Shown piece after piece: positions 58,240 through 64,000 of a stretch of 64,000 nt of DNA. A model generated the notes under the pieces. It saw nothing but the letters and a program-made list of their open reading frames with translations. It was not told where the DNA came from and did no database searches. Both the position numbers and the translations under genes were made by a program. Source of the stretch: Bradyrhizobium sp. 138. GTDB lineage: Bacteria; Pseudomonadota; Alphaproteobacteria; Rhizobiales; Xanthobacteraceae. The DNA lies in contig NZ_JADPKT010000070.1 of assembly GCF_023074075.1 (NCBI RefSeq), forward strand, positions 186,001 to 250,000. Direction: 5' to 3'. Each line of letters opens with the position of its first letter. Positions within the stretch are counted from its first letter, which is position 1.

Positions 58240-59823
58240 ATGCTGAGCATCATCACTGCGGCAGAGGCCGCCGGCCTGATCCGCGATGCCAACACACTGA
58301 TCGTCGGCGGCAATGGCGGCACGGGTGCAGCCGAAGCCATTCTCGACGCGCTGGAACGGCGCTTTCTCGGCGGCCAGGGCCCGCACAATCTGACGCTGAT
58401 CAACATCACCGGCGTCGGCGCCGTGACCGAGAAGGGCCTCTGCCATCTCGCCCATGAGGGCCTGATCGCGCGGGTGATCGGCGGCAATTTTGGCCTGCAA
58501 GTGCCGTTCATGCGCCTCGTCCGCGACGAGCTGATCGACGCCTACAATTTCCCGCAAGGGGTGATGAGCCAGCTCTGCCGCGCCATGGCGGCGAAGCATC
58601 CCGGCGTGCTGACCCATGTCGGGCTCAACACCTACATGGACCCGCGCCAGGATGGCGGGCGCATGAACAAGCGCACCGCCGCGCCGCTGGTCGACCTGCT
58701 CGAGCTGCACGGCCAGTCGTGGCTGCTCTACCGCGTTCCCGCCCCGCCCGACGTCGCGATCATCCGCGGCACCTCGGCCGACGAGGACGGCTATATCAGC
58801 ATGGAGCACGAGGGCACGACGCGCGAGGATCTCTCGATCGCGCAGGCTGTGCACAATGCCGGCGGCACCGTGATCTGCCAGGTCAAACGCATCGTGAAAC
58901 GCGGCTCGATCCATCCGCAGATGGTGAAGATTCCGGGATTCCTGATCGACCACGTCGTGCTCGAGCCCGAGCAGATGCAGACCTACGGCACAGTCTACGA
59001 CCCGGCGCGCTGCGGCGAGACGCGCGTGCCAGTCGCGATGATCACGCCCGATCCGCTCACCGAGCGGAGGGTGATCGCCCGCCGCGCCGCCTTCGAGCTG
59101 CGCCCGCGCGATGTCGTCAATCTCGGCGTCGGCATCTCCGCGATGATTCCCAATGTCGCGGCCGAGGAAGGCATCTCCGACCTGATCACGCTGACGGTGG
59201 AATCCGGCGTAGTCGGCGGGGTGCCCGGCCATGCCCGCGAGTTCGGCACCGCCATCAATCCGCGCGTCATTCTCGATCAGGCCTATCAGTTCGACTTCTA
59301 CGACGGCGGCGGCCTCTCCTGCGCCTTCCTCTCCTTCGCGGAGGTGGACGAAGCCGGCAACGTCAACGTCACTCGCTTCGGCGAGCGCCGCGACGGCTCC
59401 GGCGGCTTCATCGACATCACCCAGAATGCCAAGCGGCTGATCTTCAGCGGCACGATGACCGGCGGCAAATTCGACATCGGCGTCGAGAACGGCCGCCTCG
59501 CGATCCGGCGCGACGGCGCCTTCCGCAAATTCGTGCCGCAGGTTGGCCAGATCAGCTTCAGCGCCTCGCTTGCCGCGCAGCGCGGCCAGCAGGTCAGCTA
59601 CGTCACCGAACGCGCCGTGTTCGAGCTGGAGAACGGCGGCGTGACCCTGACAGAGATTGCGCCGGGCGTGCGGCTGAACGAGGACATCCTCGCCCACTTG
59701 GGTTTTAAGCCGCGCATCAGCCCGCAGTTGAAGGACATGGACCCGCGCATCTTCCGCTCCGGGCCAATGGGGATTGCGCAGAGTTTCAAGACGTTGCCGG
59801 CGCGGCCACGGAAGGTTGCCTGA
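58240..59823 (+). CDS. CoA-transferase family I (fused alpha/beta, propionate CoA-transferase-like)
   Basis: 527-residue family I CoA-transferase with both halves in one chain. N-terminal GGNGGTGAAEAIL (CoA-binding loop) and the catalytic Glu in LTVESGVVGGVPG are visible, with C-terminal FIDITQNAKRLIFSGTM. It moves CoA between short acyl acids, like YdiF or propionate CoA-transferase. Starts 4 bp after the acyl-CoA dehydrogenase stop. A different mechanism class from the family III enzymes nearby. Confidence 0.9.
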   Translation: MLSIITAAEAAGLIRDANTLIVGGNGGTGAAEAILDALERRFLGGQGPHNLTLINITGVGAVTEKGLCHLAHEGLIARVIGGNFGLQVPFMRLVRDELIDAYNFPQGVMSQLCRAMAAKHPGVLTHVGLNTYMDPRQDGGRMNKRTAAPLVDLLELHGQSWLLYRVPAPPDVAIIRGTSADEDGYISMEHEGTTREDLSIAQAVHNAGGTVICQVKRIVKRGSIHPQMVKIPGFLIDHVVLEPEQMQTYGTVYDPARCGETRVPVAMITPDPLTERRVIARRAAFELRPRDVVNLGVGISAMIPNVAAEEGISDLITLTVESGVVGGVPGHAREFGTAINPRVILDQAYQFDFYDGGGLSCAFLSFAEVDEAGNVNVTRFGERRDGSGGFIDITQNAKRLIFSGTMTGGKFDIGVENGRLAIRRDGAFRKFVPQVGQISFSASLAAQRGQQVSYVTERAVFELENGGVTLTEIAPGVRLNEDILAHLGFKPRISPQLKDMDPRIFRSGPMGIAQSFKTLPARPRKVA

Positions 59824-59832
59824 GGGATCAGC

Positions 59833-60315
59833 ATGAAAGCCAGCGGCCCGATCAATCTCTGTTACGAAGATATCGCGCTCGGCACGGAGTTCGAGACAGC
59901 CGTGCACACCGTGACGGAATCCGACATCGCCGCCTTCGCCGACATCACGCGCGACCATCATCCGCTACATCTCGATGATGCTTATGCGCGCTCCCGCGGC
60001 TTTCCTGCCGTGATCGGCCACGGTCTGTTCGGCCTGTCGCTGATGGAAGGGCTGAAGTCGGAATTGAAGCTGTACGAAGAGACCTCTGTCGCCTCACTCG
60101 GCTGGGACGAGGTGAAGTTCAGGGCGCCCATCGTCGCCGGCGATACTTTGCGCGTGCGCTTCCGCTTCGTCGAGAAGCGGCCGACCAAAGACCCCCGGCG
60201 CGGCATCGTCATCGAGACGCTCGACCTCCTCAACCAGCGCGACGAGATGGTGACTGCGGCCCGCCACATCTCGCTGATCCTGACCCGGCAAGCCAACGCG
60301 ACGGCGGCCGATTGA
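59833..60315 (+). CDS. MaoC family dehydratase
   Basis: 160-residue hot-dog hydratase with the loop ADITRDHHPLHLDDAYARS and VIGHGLFGLSLMEGL. Active-site Asp and His present. Similar to the MaoC protein of 31881-32351. Likely hydrates the enoyl-CoA made by the dehydrogenase at 57093. Confidence 0.9.
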   Translation: MKASGPINLCYEDIALGTEFETAVHTVTESDIAAFADITRDHHPLHLDDAYARSRGFPAVIGHGLFGLSLMEGLKSELKLYEETSVASLGWDEVKFRAPIVAGDTLRVRFRFVEKRPTKDPRRGIVIETLDLLNQRDEMVTAARHISLILTRQANATAAD

Positions 60316-60386
60316 CGCGACAATGAAGAAGAATTCGGACCGGAGAACGGATCCTCTGCCACCCACGATTTGATCGGAGTATTCAG

Positions 60387-61223
60387 ATGCGATTTCCCAA
60401 GACCTTCTCCGCCCTCGTTCTCCTGGCTGGCCTGACGCAGGCCGCCGGTGCCCAGACCTGCACACCGAAAGTGCCGGCCTCGAGCCTGATCGAATCGCCC
60501 AAATGGCAGATGTCGATCAACCCGACGCTGCCGCCGCAGCAATTCGTCGACGACAAGGGCGAGCTGCAGGGCCTCAATGTCGAGCTCGCCCGCGAGATCG
60601 CCAAGCGCGTCTGCGTCGAGGCGGTGTTCCTGCGCATGGACTTCCCGCCGATGATCCCGGCGCTGCGCTCCGGCCGCTTCGACGCCATCAACACCGGCCT
60701 GTTCTGGACCGAGGAGCGCTCGAAGATGCTCTACCTCGTGCCCTACGCACAGCAGGCGATCAGCATCTACACCGACCCCTCCTCCAGCCTGAAGCTCGAG
60801 AAATTCGAGGATCTCGCTGGCCGAGTGGTGGGCGTGGAATCGGCGACCTACACCGAGCGCAAGGCGCGTGAGTTCAGCACGGCAATGGAAGCCAAGGGCC
60901 TGAAGCCGGTCGAGCTGCGCACCTTCGCCACGGTGACCGCGACTTCGGCGGCGCTGCGCGCCGGCCAGCTCGAGGCCGCGCTCAACATCAACGAGACCGC
61001 AAACTCGCTCGAGCAGAAGGGCATCGCCAAGATCTGGGTTCGCGACATCGCCGGCACCGACATCACCTTCGCCTTCCGCGACAAGCAACTCGCCCAGGCC
61101 GTCGCGGATGCTCTCACCGCGATCCGCGCCGACGGGACTTATGACAAGCTGTTCGACAAGTTCGGCATGACTAAGCTGAAGGCGACGACGTTCGCCATTC
61201 GCGGCGACGGGCCGACGAATTGA
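60387..61223 (+). CDS. ABC transporter substrate-binding protein (family 3)
   Basis: 278-residue binding protein with a signal peptide ending near residue 22 (TQAAGAQTCT). It shares PPQQFVD-K-GELQGLNVEL and TGLFWTEERSKMLYLVPYA with the protein of 49085-49921. No ATPase or permease follows it, so it probably shares the importer at 47546-49065 in the same regulon. Two binding proteins would widen the cargo range of one channel. Confidence 0.9.
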   Translation: MRFPKTFSALVLLAGLTQAAGAQTCTPKVPASSLIESPKWQMSINPTLPPQQFVDDKGELQGLNVELAREIAKRVCVEAVFLRMDFPPMIPALRSGRFDAINTGLFWTEERSKMLYLVPYAQQAISIYTDPSSSLKLEKFEDLAGRVVGVESATYTERKAREFSTAMEAKGLKPVELRTFATVTATSAALRAGQLEAALNINETANSLEQKGIAKIWVRDIAGTDITFAFRDKQLAQAVADALTAIRADGTYDKLFDKFGMTKLKATTFAIRGDGPTN

Positions 61224-61230
61224 CAAGCTT

Positions 61231-61254
61231 GCGCTGCCTCATATGTGGCAGCGC
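61231..61254. terminator. Hairpin between convergent genes
   Basis: GCGCTGCC and GGCAGCGC form a perfect 8-bp stem with an 8-base loop, directly after the binding-protein stop and before the convergent IclR gene end. It lacks a T-tract on either side. A bidirectional terminator or transcript-end stabiliser. Confidence 0.55.
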
Positions 61255-61278
61255 GCATACGACGGACCCACTGCATTC

Positions 61279-62133
61279 TCAGAACGAGCCCGCATGTTGC
61301 GCCGGCCTGCGCAAGGCAACGTCAAACGGATTGATCTTGGTCGCCAGCGCCTCGGCCTCGCGCCTCAGCACCTGGACCACGGTCGGCAAACGCTCCGCGT
61401 TCAGCCGTTCGACGGTGGTGCCGATGCTGATCGCGGCGAGCGGCCGCCCTTCGCGGTCAAGGATCGCAACGGCGACACCAGCCATGCCGGGCAGGAGTCC
61501 CGTCCCGCGCGCAGCGTAGCCGCTCTCCCGCACCTGCTCGATTCCCTTGCGGAAGAACACTTCGTCGAACGGACCGAAATTGAGCAGACGCGGCAGGTTG
61601 AAGCGGATCACCTCCTCACGTTCCGCTTCCGGCAGGTGAGCAAGGATGGCCATGCTACCTTGCCCAACTCCGAGGATCACCTTGCCGCCGATATCGCCGG
61701 TAAAAGAGCGGATCGGCACTGGTCCCTCACAGCGATCGAGACAAACCGCATCATATCCGCTGCGCACCAGCAGGAAGACCGTGTCGCCTAACGAGGCGGA
61801 TAGCCGCAACAGCGTGGGCCGGCAAACCTCGCGCAGATTGCCGGGGTTTCCGGCTCGCGCGGCAAGCGAAAAGAACTCGATGCCGAGTCGATAGTGCTTG
61901 TTGCGTGCATCCTGCTCCACCAGGCCCTCATCGACCAGCATGCGCAGCAATCTGTGCGCGGAAGCCGGCGTCACGCCGGCCGTCTCGGCCGCATTCGTCA
62001 GCCGCATCCCCCCGCCGCCGCTCGCGGCCAGCGCGCGCAGCAAGGCGACTGCGCGCGGCAGACTTCCAGACGGCCCGCCACCGGAAACATCATCCATCAG
62101 ATGAAATACTCCCCCGAAGGACGGCACCATCAT
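61279..62133 (-). CDS. IclR family transcriptional regulator
   Basis: 284-residue regulator. N-terminal winged helix about 25-90 (LTNAAETAGVTPASAHRLLRML), then the GAF-like IclR effector domain. The start is uncertain: ATG 62133 or 62097 (beginning MDDVSGG); neither has a well-spaced ribosome site. Divergent from the ABC ATPase gene at 62251, with a direct repeat in between. Probably controls that operon. Confidence 0.88.
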   Translation of the reverse strand: MMVPSFGGVFHLMDDVSGGGPSGSLPRAVALLRALAASGGGGMRLTNAAETAGVTPASAHRLLRMLVDEGLVEQDARNKHYRLGIEFFSLAARAGNPGNLREVCRPTLLRLSASLGDTVFLLVRSGYDAVCLDRCEGPVPIRSFTGDIGGKVILGVGQGSMAILAHLPEAEREEVIRFNLPRLLNFGPFDEVFFRKGIEQVRESGYAARGTGLLPGMAGVAVAILDREGRPLAAISIGTTVERLNAERLPTVVQVLRREAEALATKINPFDVALRRPAQHAGSF

Positions 62134-62135
62134 TA

Positions 62136-62179
62136 CACATAGCGGAAAGACGGGACCTCATGTTTGCACATAGTGGAAT
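62136..62179. promoter_or_regulatory. Direct repeat, candidate IclR site
   Basis: CACATAGCGGAAA at 62136 and CACATAGTGGAAT at 62167, 31 bp apart (about three turns), in the 117-bp divergent gap. A -35-like TTGACA follows at 62186. Regulator assignment is inference. Confidence 0.5.
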
Positions 62180-62250
62180 ATGGCATTGACACGACGCATA
62201 GCAAAGACCTGAATAGCAGGTGACGTCCCTCGCTCCGGCAGTCCAGCTCC

Positions 62251-63238
<988 letters not shown>

Positions 63239-63246
<8 letters not shown>

Positions 63247-63934
63247 TGCATCCGGCCGGGTCGTGATGGTCTCAGGTGCCTCGCGCGGCATTGGCCGCGC
63301 CGTGGTGGAGCGCCTGGTCGCCGGCGGTTACCGCGTCTCTGCCGGTGTGCGCGATTCCCGTGGGTTGGTGGGATCCGACGGACTGATGCTGCATCGTTAC
63401 GATGCGGAGTCCCTGCCTTCGGCGGAAGCATGGGTTGCGGCGACGATCGACCGCTTCGGCCGGCTCGACGGCCTCATCAACGCTGCCGCGATCAATCCGG
63501 AAGCCAATCTCACCGACCCGGACGAGACCGCGCTCGACGCCATGATGCTGATCAACGTCAAGGCGCCGATGCGGCTCATTCGGCTTGCGCTGCCGCACCT
63601 TGCCAAGAGCGGTGAAGGACGCGTGATCAACGTCGCCTCGATGTCCGGAAAACGCGTTCGCAATCCCAACGCCGGCTATGCAATGAGCAAGTTTGCGCTG
63701 ATCGCACTCACCCATGCCGTGCGGCAATATGGCTGGGAGCACGGCATCCGCGCGACCGCGATTTGCCCGAGTTTCGTCGCCACCGACATGACCGCGCATG
63801 TCACCAAATGGCCGCGCGAGAAGATGAGCGATCCGCGCGACATCGCTGAACTGATCGCGACGGTCCTGCGACTGCCCAACACCGCGACCATCGCCGAACT
63901 GCTGGTCAATTGCCGGCTGGAGGACATGCTATGA
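63239..63934 (+). CDS. SDR family oxidoreductase
   Basis: 231-residue classical SDR with the loop SGASRGIGRA, NAAAINPEAN, INVASMSGKR and catalytic YAMSK. It starts with GTG at 63239 inside the last codons of the ATPase gene (8-base overlap), with aaggag at the right distance. Redox partner for an imported substrate; unassigned. Confidence 0.87.
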
Positions 63935-64000
63935 GACTGCAACGCCTGGCGGAGACGGACCGGCCCGCCGTGTCATTCATGCTCGACGGTGCGCCGGTGG
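63931..64000 (+). CDS. Probable (2Fe-2S)-binding protein, N-terminus
   Basis: Only 23 codons are present before the right edge: after the start, RPAVSFMLDGAPV matches the first strands of fer2_4-type 2Fe-2S subunits of amine/opine/sarcosine oxidases. ATG 63931 overlaps the SDR stop by 4 bases. Identification rests on a very short stretch. Confidence 0.5.
   Translation, partial: MRLQRLAETDRPAVSFMLDGAPV

Noticed and set aside
57021..58511. 496-codon leftward frame opposite the acyl-CoA dehydrogenase gene
   Set aside because: Shadow frame, overlaps two real genes and has no recognisable domain.
58201..59961. 586-codon leftward frame opposite the CoA-transferase gene
   Set aside because: Antisense shadow of a gene with strong family motifs; composition typical of GC-rich shadows.

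Overview
The window is high-GC, densely packed DNA from an alphaproteobacterium. Gene content and style (many acyl-CoA dehydrogenases, class III CoA-transferases, polar amino acid and peptide ABC transporters, one-regulator-per-operon layout) suggest Bradyrhizobium or a close Nitrobacteraceae relative; that assignment is inference. About 69 protein genes are supported, one truncated at each edge. There is no rRNA, intact tRNA, CRISPR array, transposase or integrase, but two 3'-half tRNA fragments are present.

Layout: (1) 1-5.7 kb: RND adaptor gene divergent from a TetR regulator across two long operator-like repeats, then an SDR, a maleylacetate reductase-like dehydrogenase, an epoxide hydrolase-like protein and an NmrA-like protein. 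(2) 5.8-18.9 kb: a CoA-dependent catabolic locus (substrate-binding protein, feruloyl-CoA synthase-like ligase, CoA-transferase, HCCA isomerase-like protein, GST, two unusual SDRs, paired PimC/PimD-like acyl-CoA dehydrogenases, thiolase, nitronate monooxygenase-like protein). An HxlR regulator sits inside it, and four copies of one 15-bp palindrome, GTTCY-N5-AGAAC, mark its promoters. (3) 19-24.3 kb: a MarR/NmrA pair, then a Gfo/Idh oxidoreductase and a TIM-barrel isomerase bracketed by two direct copies of a tRNA-Lys 3' half. (4) 24.3-34.8 kb: a quinate/shikimate-like set (type II dehydroquinase, QsuD-like dehydrogenase, AroE, Gfo/Idh) with its own amino-acid-type ABC importer, followed by CoA-transferase, MaoC, VOC and ketopantoate reductase-like genes and a divergent LysR regulator. 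(5) 34.9-46.5 kb: an eight-gene operon of a C45 Ntn-hydrolase, a peptide-type ABC importer with two binding proteins, and two divergent polysaccharide-deacetylase-fold proteins; a double-HTH GntR regulator and a class III aminotransferase diverge from it. (6) 46.6-61.2 kb: a LacI regulon read in both directions from two TGCAATCGTTTGCA operators, with three DapA-family lyases, two CoA-transferases, two acyl-CoA dehydrogenases, three MaoC-fold hydratases, a double tautomerase, and one amino acid importer served by two paralogous binding proteins. (7) 61.3-64 kb: an IclR regulator divergent from an ABC ATPase, an SDR and the start of a probable 2Fe-2S protein.

Overall this is an accessory catabolic region made of separately regulated modules, each coupling uptake to CoA- or aldolase-type breakdown. 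Substrates cannot be read from the sequence. The parts I consider most likely to be undescribed are the HxlR regulon with its Tyr-less SDR pair, the C45/deacetylase/peptide-importer operon, and the LacI regulon with 'HAGE'-type DapA homologues.
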